64,000 bases of DNA from Tetragenococcus osmophilus. GTDB lineage: Bacteria; Bacillota; Bacilli; Lactobacillales; Enterococcaceae. Under the pieces are notes generated by a model that made no database searches, was not told the DNA's origin, and saw nothing but the letters and a program-made list of their open reading frames with translations. Position 1 is the first letter of the stretch, and the number at the start of each line of letters is the position of its first letter. The position numbers were made by a program, and so were the translations under genes. Positions 45,575 to 54,970 of this stretch are shown one piece after another. The stretch is taken from positions 1,426,001 through 1,490,000 of the forward strand of contig NZ_CP027783.1 in the NCBI RefSeq assembly GCF_003795125.1, given 5' to 3'.

Positions 45575-45615
45575 AACAGCTTGATTCCTGTCAAAGGAAA
45601 ATCAAGCTGTTTTTA
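45575..45615 (+). terminator. Terminator of rplU-prp-rpmA
   Basis: AACAGCTTGATT pairs with AATCAAGCTGTT, followed by TTT and an AT-rich tail. Confidence 0.85.
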
Positions 45616-45632
45616 TTTTTTAGGAGGTTTTT

Positions 45633-46196
45633 ATGGCAGTTCCCAAAATTATGATTAGAAAAGCAACTTCAGAAGATGCTCAAGAAATTGTCGCGATTTA
45701 TGCGCCTTATGTAGTCAAAACGACAATTTCTTTTGAACAAAGCGTGCCAGATGTTGCAGAATTTACTAAACGCATAACGTCTACATTACAAAACTACCCG
45801 TATTACATAGCACAAGACGAAGACGAAAATATATTGGGTTATGCCTACGCAGGGGCTTATAATTCACGTACAAGTTATGAACTCACAGCAGAAATTAGTG
45901 TATATGTTAAACAAAATAGTGAGCATGAAGGTATCGGTACTGTTTTATATAAGGCCTTAGAAGATCAACTAAAAGAACAAAATATCGTAAACTTATTATC
46001 AAATATTACGGCAGGAAACCAAAAAAGTGAGAAATTTCATGAAAAGCATGGCTTTAAAAGAGTAGGTTATCTACCTCATGTTGGCTATAAATTTGATAGC
46101 TGGCATGATGTTATTTGGATGCAAAAAGCCTTATATAGTGACCCCACTTATCTGGGGAGGTTTATCCCTTTTTCTAAGTTTTCATATGGAGATTAA
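45633..46196 (+). CDS. GNAT family N-acetyltransferase (PAT-like)
   Basis: A 187-aa acetyltransferase resembling the phosphinothricin/methionine-sulfoximine acetyltransferase group. IRKATSEDAQEIVAIYAPYV starts the fold, EISVYVKQNSEHEGIGTVLY carries the acetyl-CoA loop, and ITAGNQKSEKFHEKHGFKRVG the C-terminal half. The natural substrate is not known. Confidence 0.85.
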   Translation: MAVPKIMIRKATSEDAQEIVAIYAPYVVKTTISFEQSVPDVAEFTKRITSTLQNYPYYIAQDEDENILGYAYAGAYNSRTSYELTAEISVYVKQNSEHEGIGTVLYKALEDQLKEQNIVNLLSNITAGNQKSEKFHEKHGFKRVGYLPHVGYKFDSWHDVIWMQKALYSDPTYLGRFIPFSKFSYGD

Positions 46197-46224
46197 CTTT
46201 AATAAGTTTTTGTTTTTTTATGGA

Positions 46225-46254
46225 TTGGAAATGAAGAAAAAAAGAAGGTATAAT
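46225..46254 (+). promoter_or_regulatory. Promoter of the LevR-type regulator gene
   Basis: TTGGAA (46225-46230), 18 bp, TATAAT (46249-46254). Confidence 0.65.
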
Positions 46255-46272
46255 AGAAAAGAAGAAATTTAT

Positions 46273-46326
46273 ATGTCTATTAATAAAGCGATTACTAAAT
46301 TGTTAAAACGAGGTGAAACGTATTGA
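46273..46326 (+). CDS. Possible 17-aa leader peptide overlapping the regulator start
   Basis: ATG at 46273 opens MSINKAITKLLKRGETY and stops at TGA 46324-46326. This overlaps the TTG start of the regulator as TTGA, a typical coupling arrangement. Only a weak GAAG ribosome site precedes it. It may couple translation or may be chance. Confidence 0.35.
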   Translation: MSINKAITKLLKRGETY

Positions 46327-49136
46327 ATAAGAGAATGGAAAAAATTTATCAATATACAATTCAAAAATCTGACTCTAATTCATATAGCGAAGTAGCTGTT
46401 ACTACAAATGAAATTGCGCAAGCCTTAGCTATCCAACGAAGTAACGCAAGCAAAGACTTAAATCAATTGGTGCGCGCTGGTAAGTTGACTAAAACAGAAA
46501 GCCGGCCGGTAAAGTACCTTTTAAACCAAGATATGCCTGCTGATAAGTATGTTGAAAGTTATAAACAAGAACGTGCGCCACGAAAAAAACAACAACCTCA
46601 ACGTGTGCAAACATCGCTTATCTCCAATCAAGATATTTTTTCTAATATTATTGGGATTAACGGTAGTATGAAAAATGCAGGAGAACAGGCTAAAGCGGCT
46701 ATTTTGTACCCACCCAAAGGGCTAAATTGTTTAATTACTGGTCCTACAGGTTCAGGTAAAACATATTTTGCCCATGCGATGTTTCAGTTTGCAAAAGCAA
46801 ATGACGTTATTGAAAATGATAAAGAACTAATCGTATTTAATTGTGCGGATTATGCGAATAATCCAGAACTTTTGATGAGCCATTTATTTGGCTATGCTAA
46901 GGGTGCTTTTACAGGTGCAGATGCAGAAAAAACAGGGGTTATTGACCAAGCAAACCATAGTATGCTTTTTCTAGATGAAATTCATCGTTTGCCACCTGAA
47001 GGTCAAGAAATGATTTTTTACTTTATGGACCATGGCACTTACAGTCGGTTAGGCGAAACAGGGAAACAACACTCTGCTGAGGTTCGGATTATTGGCGCAA
47101 CAACTGAAGATCCTAGTTCTAGTTTGTTGGATACTTTCGTTCGACGTATACCGATTAATATCCAGTTACCTTCTTTTGCTTCACGTCCAGCCTTTGAAAA
47201 AGTTGATTTAGTAAAAGTAATGGTCTCTCATGAAGCTCATCGTATTCAACGGACGATTTCTTTAACGGAAGATGTGGTAAAAGCGTTAATCGGTAGTGTT
47301 AGTTATGGAAATATTGGTCAGTTAAAATCCAATGTTCAATTAGTTTGTGCTAGAGGATTTTTAAACCATATGCAAGAAGAACAAATTGATATCATGATTG
47401 AGGATGTACCTGAAGGTATTCGCTCTGGTTTAATTCTTTTAGCTGATAATCGGGAAACTTCAACTGAACTTTCCCAAAATCTTGAGTCCAAGTTAGTCAT
47501 TCAACCTAATGAAGATAGCTTGAATATCCAAACTGATTCATACGAATTGCCATATAATTTATATGATATTATCGGAGATAAAGCCGAGTTATTAAAAGCT
47601 GACGGCATTGACCAAGAAACGATTAACCATTTTATTTCGACTGATATTAACGTTCATTTAAAATCATTTTATAAGGACCACGGCTTTTCTTTCTATGCAG
47701 ATAATAAATTAAGTGAGTTTGTGGATCGTAAAATTATTGAACTAACCAACCGAATTTATTCTATGGTGACAAAACAGCTAGGAAGCGAATTTCAATCTAA
47801 TTTTGTGTACGCGATGAGCTTACATATTAGCTCTTTTCTAAAAAAATTACAATTAGGCGAAAAAAGAGAAGTGAACGACAATATAAAAGAGATGGTCACA
47901 GCTTATCCTGAAGAGTTAAAACTAGCTCAAGAAATTCGTGAATATATTGGAGAGTGGTTTAGTCTTTCTATTCCGGAAAGCGAAATCTATTATTTAGCTG
48001 TTTTACTGGTATCTTTGAGAAGTGCTTCGCAAGTCGGTCGAATAGGCGTGGTTGTAGGAGCACACGGAAATAGTACGGCAACTAGTATGGTGGAAGTTGT
48101 CAAACAGTTACTAGATATTGAACAAGTAGCAGCAGTAGATATGCCCCTTGATATGCCGCCTAAGGTTGCTGTTGAAAAATTAAAACAAGGAGTGCTTTCG
48201 GTTAATGAAGGCAGTGGTGTTTTATTATTAGTAGACATGGGTTCTTTAGTCACTTTTAATGAACAGATTCAAAGAGAAACTGGCGTATTTGTGCATACGA
48301 TTGATATGGTAACGACTCCCTTGGTTTTGGAATCTGTACGTAAAGCTTCAGTGTTTGGAACAAGTTTGGATGATCTTTATGAGTCATTAAAAAACTTTCA
48401 TGGCTATAGCACTGTAGATTCACTACCTGCAAGTTTGACTGAAAACCATCTGCCTAAAGCTATTCTTGCGATATGTGCTTCTGGAGAAGGTACAGCTATT
48501 CATATTAAAGAAATGATTCAGTCTACACTTGCTAAAAAACAAATTACTGATATTGAAGTTCTTACGGTTTCAGCAGTTGAGCTAGAACAAAGACTTCCTG
48601 AAATCCAAAAGCAATATAAAGTGATTGCAGCAACCGGCGTGGTGGATCCACAATTAGCTGCTCCATTTATTACGCTAGAAAATTTTATTACACAAAATAC
48701 AGACGAGTTAATTGATAAGCTTCTTTTGGATCATCAAGAATTAACTACAACAGAACCGATCGAATTTAGTGATAGTAAAACAAAAGAAGTTTGTTTGGAC
48801 TATTTGGGAAAGAATTTTACCTTTTTAAATCCGCAAAAACTAATCGATCCTTTACTACAATTTACTGAAGATATTATGGAAAACTGGGAAATTGCCAAAC
48901 AAGAGCAAGGATTTTTCATTAATTTTCTTCTACATGCTGCAGGTATGGTTGAACGTGCTGTGTTACGACAACCACTAACGGCTACTGAGAAGGAAAAAGA
49001 AGATTTAAAAAATGATTCAGCATACGAAGCGTTACATGTTCAGGTATTATCTTTAGGTCGAGTTTTAAACCTTACCTTTTCAAAAGCTGAAGAAGTTTAT
49101 TTACTTGATCTAATTAAACGTCAAATGGAAAAATAA
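46323..49136 (+). CDS. LevR/ManR-type sigma-54-dependent PTS activator
   Basis: A 937-aa activator. In order: N-terminal winged HTH (residues 1-75), AAA+ sigma-54 interaction domain with Walker A GPTGSGKT (140-147) and GAFTGA (194-199), PRD, EIIA-Man-like domain (VGRIGVVVGAHGN), EIIB-like domain, and second PRD. It starts at TTG behind CGAGGTG. It would activate the PTS operon downstream, whose -24/-12 promoter is visible, and be tuned by phosphorylation on PRD histidines. Confidence 0.93.
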   Translation: MNKRMEKIYQYTIQKSDSNSYSEVAVTTNEIAQALAIQRSNASKDLNQLVRAGKLTKTESRPVKYLLNQDMPADKYVESYKQERAPRKKQQPQRVQTSLISNQDIFSNIIGINGSMKNAGEQAKAAILYPPKGLNCLITGPTGSGKTYFAHAMFQFAKANDVIENDKELIVFNCADYANNPELLMSHLFGYAKGAFTGADAEKTGVIDQANHSMLFLDEIHRLPPEGQEMIFYFMDHGTYSRLGETGKQHSAEVRIIGATTEDPSSSLLDTFVRRIPINIQLPSFASRPAFEKVDLVKVMVSHEAHRIQRTISLTEDVVKALIGSVSYGNIGQLKSNVQLVCARGFLNHMQEEQIDIMIEDVPEGIRSGLILLADNRETSTELSQNLESKLVIQPNEDSLNIQTDSYELPYNLYDIIGDKAELLKADGIDQETINHFISTDINVHLKSFYKDHGFSFYADNKLSEFVDRKIIELTNRIYSMVTKQLGSEFQSNFVYAMSLHISSFLKKLQLGEKREVNDNIKEMVTAYPEELKLAQEIREYIGEWFSLSIPESEIYYLAVLLVSLRSASQVGRIGVVVGAHGNSTATSMVEVVKQLLDIEQVAAVDMPLDMPPKVAVEKLKQGVLSVNEGSGVLLLVDMGSLVTFNEQIQRETGVFVHTIDMVTTPLVLESVRKASVFGTSLDDLYESLKNFHGYSTVDSLPASLTENHLPKAILAICASGEGTAIHIKEMIQSTLAKKQITDIEVLTVSAVELEQRLPEIQKQYKVIAATGVVDPQLAAPFITLENFITQNTDELIDKLLLDHQELTTTEPIEFSDSKTKEVCLDYLGKNFTFLNPQKLIDPLLQFTEDIMENWEIAKQEQGFFINFLLHAAGMVERAVLRQPLTATEKEKEDLKNDSAYEALHVQVLSLGRVLNLTFSKAEEVYLLDLIKRQMEK

Positions 49137-49142
49137 AACAGC

Positions 49143-49199
49143 ACAATACACTAAAGGACACACTATACACAGTGTATCCTTTAGTGTATTGTTTTAATT
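49143..49199 (+). terminator. Palindromic terminator before the PTS operon
   Basis: A perfect 16-bp stem (ACAATACACTAAAGGA with TCCTTTAGTGTATTGT, 49143-49158 and 49177-49192) is followed by TTTT. An inner ACACT...AGTGT core could double as an upstream activator site about 75 bp from the -24 box. Confidence 0.75.
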
Positions 49200-49241
49200 T
49201 ATTTTAAAAGGCGCTGTGACAGCAGTGTATTATTTCTTTTT

Positions 49242-49257
49242 TGGCACGTAAATTGCT
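49242..49257 (+). promoter_or_regulatory. Sigma-54 promoter of the mannose PTS operon
   Basis: TGGCAC-N5-TTGCT matches the -24/-12 consensus exactly, with GG and GC at the required spacing. It directly precedes the EIIB gene and follows the sigma-54 activator gene. Confidence 0.92.
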
Positions 49258-49321
49258 ACTAGAATGGAAGAGGAGGTGTATGAGCTAATAAATCAAACAA
49301 AATTAAGGAGGCGATCAAAAC

Positions 49322-49816
49322 TTGGAGATTCGTCTAGCGCGTATTGATGACCGCTTAATTCATGGTCAAGTGACAACATCATGGACCAAACGAACAGACA
49401 TTAATCGTATTATTGTGGTCAGTGATACAGTTGCTTTTGATCATTTAAGTAAATTCCTCTTACAACAAGCAGCTCCACCAGGCATTAACGCAAACGTTAT
49501 CACTGTGGACAGAATGTTGGAAACCTTTAATAGTCAATTGTTCAAAACGCAAAAAGTCATGCTCTTATTTACTAATCCGCAAGATGTAGAAAAGTTGGTA
49601 CGCGGAGGAATTCAATTGAAATCATTAAATATTGGTGGTATGCGTTTTGAAAATGGGAAGCAGATGATTACCAATTTTGTTTCAGTCAATGACAAAGATC
49701 AAGCTTCCTTCCACTTTTTGGCAAAACAAGGAATTGAACTAGAAGTTCGTAAAGTTCCAACTGATCGCAAAATTAATTTGGTTGATTTGTTGGATAAAAA
49801 AGAAAAAGCAAAGTAA
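49322..49816 (+). CDS. PTS mannose-family EIIB
   Basis: A 164-aa EIIB of the mannose/sorbose family with the phosphorylated His14 in RIDDRLIHGQV. TTG start behind AAGGAGG. It is separate from the EIIB domain fused in the next gene, so the operon has two EIIB units. Confidence 0.92.
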   Translation: MEIRLARIDDRLIHGQVTTSWTKRTDINRIIVVSDTVAFDHLSKFLLQQAAPPGINANVITVDRMLETFNSQLFKTQKVMLLFTNPQDVEKLVRGGIQLKSLNIGGMRFENGKQMITNFVSVNDKDQASFHFLAKQGIELEVRKVPTDRKINLVDLLDKKEKAK

Positions 49817-49844
49817 TCAAATATGAAAATTAGGAGGTAGGAAC

Positions 49845-50846
49845 ATGGTAGGTATTGTCTTAGCAAGCCATGGTGATTTTGCTGAAGGAATCTTAGAATC
49901 AGCAACAATGATTTTTGGCGAACAAGAAAATGTTGCAGCTTGTGTGTTAAAACCAAGCGAAGGCCCAGATGACATTAAAAAGAAAATGGACGAGGCGATT
50001 AATTCATTTGATGACCCAGATGAGATCCTTTTTTTGATTGATTTGTGGGGCGGAACGCCATTTAACCAAGCCAATAGTTTGTATGAAGAACATAAAGACA
50101 AATGGGCAATTGTAGCAGGAATGAACTTACCGATGGTCATTGAGGCTTATGCTTCTAGACTTTCAATGGATTCTGCACAACAGATAGCAGCTGCTATTAT
50201 TCCAAGTGGAAAAGATGGCGTTAAAATAAAACCTGAAGAGTTAGCACCCGCTGAAGGTACAGAAGAAGCGGACGAATCAGGAGCTCCAGAAGAACCAAAA
50301 GGCTCATTACCTGAAGGTACAGTCGTTGGGGACGGAAAAATTGATTATGTATTAGCTCGTATTGACTCACGTTTGTTGCATGGTCAAGTGGCTACTAACT
50401 GGGCTAAAGCAACCACCCCTAACCGAATTATCGTTGTTAGTGATGCTGTTGCAAAAGATGACTTGCGTAAGAGCTTGATGGAGCAAGCATCGCCACCTGG
50501 TATTAAAACAAACGTCGTTCCAATTCAAAAAATGATTGAAGTAGATAAGGACCCACGTTTTGGTAAAACAAGAGCTCTGCTTCTTTTTGAAAACCCAGAA
50601 GATATGTTAAAAGCAATCGAAGGTGGCCTTGATGTTCATGAAGTAAATATTGGTTCTATGGCTCATTCCAAAGGAAAAGTTGTTGTAAATAATGTCATTT
50701 CCATGGATGAAACGGACGTTGAAGCTTATGAACGTTTGGAAGAATTAGGCGTGAAATTTGATGTCCGCAAAGTACCAAGCGACTCCAGTGGACGCCTTAA
50801 TGATCTTCTTAAAAAGGCAAAGGCTGGATTACAAAACGCTGGTTAA
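49845..50846 (+). CDS. PTS mannose-family EIIAB fusion
   Basis: A 333-aa fusion. The EIIA domain (1-125) has His9 in ASHGDFAEG, an acidic Pro/Glu linker (about 130-160) follows, and the EIIB domain has His179 in RIDSRLLHGQV. It passes phosphate from HPr to the incoming sugar. Confidence 0.94.
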   Translation: MVGIVLASHGDFAEGILESATMIFGEQENVAACVLKPSEGPDDIKKKMDEAINSFDDPDEILFLIDLWGGTPFNQANSLYEEHKDKWAIVAGMNLPMVIEAYASRLSMDSAQQIAAAIIPSGKDGVKIKPEELAPAEGTEEADESGAPEEPKGSLPEGTVVGDGKIDYVLARIDSRLLHGQVATNWAKATTPNRIIVVSDAVAKDDLRKSLMEQASPPGIKTNVVPIQKMIEVDKDPRFGKTRALLLFENPEDMLKAIEGGLDVHEVNIGSMAHSKGKVVVNNVISMDETDVEAYERLEELGVKFDVRKVPSDSSGRLNDLLKKAKAGLQNAG

Positions 50847-50877
50847 AAAAGAATAGAAATGAATTAGGAGGTTTATT

Positions 50878-51696
50878 ATGTCGGATTTAAATGCAATTCA
50901 GATGATATTGGTCGTAGTTGTTGCATTTTTGGCTGGTATGGATGGAATTTTGGACCAATTCCAGTTTCACCAACCATTAGTTGCGTGTACCTTGATTGGG
51001 CTTGTAACCGGTAATTTGGAAATTTGTGTTATGTTAGGCGGTTCATTACAAATGATCGCTTTAGGTTGGGCGAATGTGGGAGCCGCTGTAGCACCGGACG
51101 CTGCTCTGGCTTCTATAGCTTCTGCTATTATCCTAGTTTTAGGTGGACAACAACAAGGCGGAATTTCAACTTCGATTGCCGTTGCAATTCCTTTAGCTGT
51201 TGCGGGCCTATTTTTAACAATGTTAGTCCGTACAATCGCTGTGCCAGTAGTACATGGGATGGATAAAGCAGCTGAATCAGGGAGTTATCGTAAGATTGAA
51301 TGGCTACATGTTTTTGCTACTTGTTTACAAGGTTTACGTATTGCCATTCCAGCAGGAGCGCTATTATTTATCCCTGCAACGACAGTACGTCAGTTTTTAG
51401 AATCAATGCCTGACTGGTTGACTGAAGGTATGGAAATCGGTGGTGGCATGGTTGTTGCCGTTGGTTATGCAATGGTTATCAATATGATGTCTAGTCGTGA
51501 AGTATGGCCGTTCTTTATCTTAGGCTTTGCTATTGCAGCGATTACTGACTTGACGTTGATCGCAATTGGAGGTATCGGCGTTGCTTTAGCACTTATTTAT
51601 ATTACGCTTTCAAAACAAGGCGGTTCTTCCGAAGGAGGAAGCGGCGGAAACGGTGGTTCCGGCGACCCTCTTGGCGATATACTCAATGACTACTAA
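50878..51696 (+). CDS. PTS mannose-family EIIC
   Basis: A 272-aa membrane protein starting MSDLNAIQMILVVVVAFLAG. Segments such as GNLEICVMLGGSLQMIALGW and AAVAPDAALASI are typical ManY. The last 25 residues are an unusual Gly/Ser-rich tail (GGSSEGGSGGNGGSG). Confidence 0.94.
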   Translation: MSDLNAIQMILVVVVAFLAGMDGILDQFQFHQPLVACTLIGLVTGNLEICVMLGGSLQMIALGWANVGAAVAPDAALASIASAIILVLGGQQQGGISTSIAVAIPLAVAGLFLTMLVRTIAVPVVHGMDKAAESGSYRKIEWLHVFATCLQGLRIAIPAGALLFIPATTVRQFLESMPDWLTEGMEIGGGMVVAVGYAMVINMMSSREVWPFFILGFAIAAITDLTLIAIGGIGVALALIYITLSKQGGSSEGGSGGNGGSGDPLGDILNDY

Positions 51697-51721
51697 AACT
51701 GATAAAAGGAGGAGATAACTC

Positions 51722-52639
51722 ATGGCAGAGGAAAAAGTAAAATTAACAAAAAGAGATCGTTTAAATATTGCATGGCGTAATACCTTTACCCAAGGCTCAT
51801 GGAACTATGAACGTATGCAAAATGGTGGCTTTGTTTATGCGATGATTCCGGCAATTAAGAAATTATACCCAAATAAAGAGGATCGCACACAAGCGTTACA
51901 ACGTCACTTGGAATTTTATAATACGCACCCGTACTTAACTGCACCTGTACTTGGTGTAACTTTGGCGATGGAAGAAGAACGTGCTGGTGGAGCTCCTATT
52001 GACGATGCTGCTATCCAAGGGGTTAAAGTCGGAATGATGGGACCTTTAGCAGGTGTTGGAGATCCGGTATTTTGGTTTACTGTTCGGCCGATGTTAGGTG
52101 CTCTAGGTGCTTCATTAGCGCTTGGTGGTAATGTAATGGGGCCAATTATTTTCTTTGTAGCTTTTAATCTTATTCGTTGGGCCTTCTTATGGTATACTCA
52201 AGAATTTGGGTATAAAGCAGGTTCTGCGATAACAGAAGATATGTCAGGAGGTCTGTTACAAGACGTAACACGAGGGGCTTCCATCTTAGGGATGTTTGTG
52301 TTAGCGTCGCTGGTACAACGATGGGTCGAAATCGATTTTCAGCCAGTCGTTTCTCGAACGCCACTACAAGAAGGTGACTATGTTGACTGGTCTAGTATTC
52401 CGATGACGCAAGAAGGGTTACAATCAGCTTTCCAACAGGTTACCGAAGAGGGTAGATCCTTAACAAGCGTTGACGTAACTACTTTGCAAGATAACTTGGA
52501 TGAATTGATTCCAGGTTTAGCTGGTTTACTGTTGACCTTATTATGTATGTGGCTGTTGAGAAAAAATGTTTCACCAATCGTGATCATTCTCGGCTTGTTT
52601 GCTCTTGGTATCGTTGGTCATGTTATTGGCTTGTTATAA
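51722..52639 (+). CDS. PTS mannose-family EIID
   Basis: A 305-aa ManZ-like protein. FTQGSWNYERMQNGGFVYAM and GPLAGVGDPVFWFTVRP are diagnostic. EIIC and EIID form the sugar channel, and in this bacterial group are also receptors for class IIa bacteriocins. Confidence 0.95.
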   Translation: MAEEKVKLTKRDRLNIAWRNTFTQGSWNYERMQNGGFVYAMIPAIKKLYPNKEDRTQALQRHLEFYNTHPYLTAPVLGVTLAMEEERAGGAPIDDAAIQGVKVGMMGPLAGVGDPVFWFTVRPMLGALGASLALGGNVMGPIIFFVAFNLIRWAFLWYTQEFGYKAGSAITEDMSGGLLQDVTRGASILGMFVLASLVQRWVEIDFQPVVSRTPLQEGDYVDWSSIPMTQEGLQSAFQQVTEEGRSLTSVDVTTLQDNLDELIPGLAGLLLTLLCMWLLRKNVSPIVIILGLFALGIVGHVIGLL

Positions 52640-52654
52640 TATTTGAGCTTAAAG

Positions 52655-52720
52655 AAAGAAGGAGACGAAAAATAGCGACTATACTCTTTGGAAAGAGGCT
52701 GTTTTTGCCTCCTTCTTTTT
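52655..52720 (+). terminator. Terminator or attenuator between EIID and manO
   Basis: AAAGAAGGAG (52655-52664) pairs with CTCCTTCTTT (52709-52718), enclosing a CTCTTT/AAAGAG hairpin. Read-through would supply ManO. Confidence 0.65.
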
Positions 52721-52776
52721 GTACATAGGAAAGGTTTTCATGCTAAAATAAATTTAAAGCTGAGGTGGAAGCATAA

Positions 52777-53160
52777 ATGGTACAATCGTTAAATACAAAA
52801 GTGGACCTGACAATGGATGCGACATCTTTTGTAGGGTTAGCAAAATACGGACAAGTTATCATTGGAGACAAAGCGTTTGAATTTTATAATACAAAAAATG
52901 CACAAGATTATATACAAATTCCTTGGAATGAGGTTGATTATGTCGTTGCTAATGTGATGTTTAAGGGAAAGTGGATTCCGCGTTATGCGATTGAAACAAA
53001 AAAAAATGGCACTTTTAACTTTGCTTCTAAGGATACAAAAAAAGTGTTACGTGCGATGAAGCCCTATGTGTCCTATGACCGTATGGTCGAGGCAAATAGT
53101 TTTTTCAAGGTTATCAAAAGAGGTATTCTTTCTTTTGGAAAAAAGAAAGGGTCAAAGTAG
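52777..53160 (+). CDS. manO: ManO-like DUF956 protein
   Basis: A 127-aa DUF956 protein, found next to mannose PTS operons in lactic acid bacteria. Segments LNTKVDLTMDATSF and IPWNEVDYVVANVMFKGKWI are typical. Its proposed role is modulation of the operon; the mechanism is unknown. Confidence 0.85.
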   Translation: MVQSLNTKVDLTMDATSFVGLAKYGQVIIGDKAFEFYNTKNAQDYIQIPWNEVDYVVANVMFKGKWIPRYAIETKKNGTFNFASKDTKKVLRAMKPYVSYDRMVEANSFFKVIKRGILSFGKKKGSK

Positions 53161-53184
53161 ATAGATTTGAAACGATGAAAAATG

Positions 53185-53222
53185 AACTCGTAAAGCCAAA
53201 ACAAATGACTTTACGAGTTTTT
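53185..53222 (+). terminator. Terminator of the PTS operon
   Basis: AACTCGTAAAG pairs with CTTTACGAGTT, followed by TTT. Confidence 0.85.
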
Positions 53223-53357
53223 GTATATAGATAGTTCTATTAATAACTAGTAGAAACTTACTATAAAAATAGAATACATACTTAGCAAAACATGGTATGA
53301 TGAAGATGTAAGTAGTTGGAAGAAGAGTTTTGTAAATTAAAGGGGGCAAAAGGAGCT

Positions 53358-53984
53358 ATGGAAAGTTTATTGCTAACGATAGGATTCATTGGTTTGGCCT
53401 TAGCTGTTTTAACACCGATTACTAAAGTTGCCTCGCTTGTGACGCTTGCCAGTTTTACTCTTTATTTTTATATTATTGGAATAGAAAATTGGTTGCCTCT
53501 GGCGTTGTTTGTTTTGGGACTTTTGCTCATTGTTTTTGAAATTTTTATTCCCGAGTTTGGTTTAACGGGAATACTAGGCGCAATTTTACTTATCGCAGGT
53601 TTGTATTGGACGTTGGGAGACGTTATGCAAACAGTGCGTGATTTAAGTATAGCCGTGGTGATTACAACTGGTTTGGTTGCTTACCTTGCTAAAAAAGGGT
53701 ACTCGCTGACTAATGTGAACAAACTTGTTTTGCAGACAGATGTGCCTTCAAGTAGTGGTAATAAAACAAAAAGCCGTACTACTAATCTTTACCCAGGCTT
53801 AGTTGGAACCGCTCAAACGCCATTAAGACCTTCAGGTAAAGCAATATTTGAAGAAACAGAAGGTCCAGCGTTTGATGTGTTAAGCACTGAAGAATTTATT
53901 TCTATTGGAGAACCAATTGTTATTGAGCAAATTCAAGGAACAAAAATTTTAGTAAGAAAGAAAAAACAAGAGAACGGGGGATAA
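53358..53984 (+). CDS. NfeD-family membrane protein
   Basis: A 208-aa protein lacking the serine-protease half of long NfeD. Three to four membrane helices (about 1-105, including [19 protein letters not shown]) are followed by a C-terminal OB-fold ([20 protein letters not shown]). It is paired with FloA, as in yqeZ-yqfA. ATG 53358 has AAAGGAG upstream. Confidence 0.9.
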   Translation: MESLLLTIGFIGLALAVLTPITKVASLVTLASFTLYFYIIGIENWLPLALFVLGLLLIVFEIFIPEFGLTGILGAILLIAGLYWTLGDVMQTVRDLSIAVVITTGLVAYLAKKGYSLTNVNKLVLQTDVPSSSGNKTKSRTTNLYPGLVGTAQTPLRPSGKAIFEETEGPAFDVLSTEEFISIGEPIVIEQIQGTKILVRKKKQENGG

Positions 53985-53988
53985 AGTT

Positions 53989-54966
53989 ATGAACGAATTT
54001 CAATTTGGAGGCGGATTTATTGGGATAGTTATTGCCGCTGTCCTTATCATTATTTTATTGATAGTCTTTTTAAGGTTTGTGCCTGTAGGCTTGTGGGTGA
54101 CGGCTTACTTTTCAGGAGTCAAAGTCGGTATTGGAACTCTTGTGGGGATGCGTTTGCGTCGAGTAAATCCACATCGAATTATTCGTCCTTTGATTAAAGC
54201 GACAAAAGCTGGTTTAACACTTTCGACAAACCAGTTAGAAGCTCATTTTCTTGCCGGAGGAAATGTGGATAGAGTCATTGATGCATTAATTGCCTCACAG
54301 CGAGCAGAAATTGATTTAGAATTTGAAAAAGCAGCTGCTATTGACCTGGCAGGCCGGGATGTATTTGAAGCGGTCCAAGTTTCCGTTAATCCTAAAGTCA
54401 TTGAAACACCTAAAGTAGCTGCTGTGGCTAAAAATGGAATTGAAATTATTGTAAAAGCCAAAGTAACTGTTCGTGCGAATATTGAACGTTTAGTTGGTGG
54501 TGCAGGTGAAGACACTATTATCGCACGTGTAGGTGAAGGTATTGTTACAACAGTCGGCTCTTCAGAAAAACACGAAGCAGTTCTGGAAAACCCAGACTCA
54601 ATGTCAAAAACAGTGTTGACAAAAGGACTTGATTCAGGAACAGCATTTGAAATTTTATCTATTGATATTGCAGATGTAGATGTTGGGCGTAATATTGGTG
54701 CACAATTACAAACAGATCAGTCTGAAGCAGATAAAAATATCGCTCAAGCAAAAGCTGAGGAACGTCGTTCTATGGCGATTGCCCAAGAACAAGAAATGCG
54801 CGCAGAAGTAGTACAAGCTGAATCGCAAGTTCCACTAGCTATAGCAGAAGCCTTGCGTCAAGGCAACCTTGGTGTGATGGATTATTATAAATTACAAAAT
54901 GTGGATGCCGATACCAATATGAGAAAATCAATCTCTGGGCAAGATCAATCTGACGAAGAAGAGTGA
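53989..54966 (+). CDS. floA: Flotillin-like protein FloA
   Basis: A 325-aa FloA (YqfA). One membrane segment (about 10-32) is followed by the SPFH-like domain ([22 protein letters not shown]) and an Ala/Glu-rich flotillin region. It scaffolds membrane microdomains. Four nucleotides separate it from nfeD. Confidence 0.95.
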   Translation: MNEFQFGGGFIGIVIAAVLIIILLIVFLRFVPVGLWVTAYFSGVKVGIGTLVGMRLRRVNPHRIIRPLIKATKAGLTLSTNQLEAHFLAGGNVDRVIDALIASQRAEIDLEFEKAAAIDLAGRDVFEAVQVSVNPKVIETPKVAAVAKNGIEIIVKAKVTVRANIERLVGGAGEDTIIARVGEGIVTTVGSSEKHEAVLENPDSMSKTVLTKGLDSGTAFEILSIDIADVDVGRNIGAQLQTDQSEADKNIAQAKAEERRSMAIAQEQEMRAEVVQAESQVPLAIAEALRQGNLGVMDYYKLQNVDADTNMRKSISGQDQSDEEE

Positions 54967-54970
54967 TTGT

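Noticed and set aside
49143-49192. Insertion-sequence terminal repeats
   Set aside because: The perfect 16-bp arms are only 18 bp apart and end in a T-run, so a terminator explains them.
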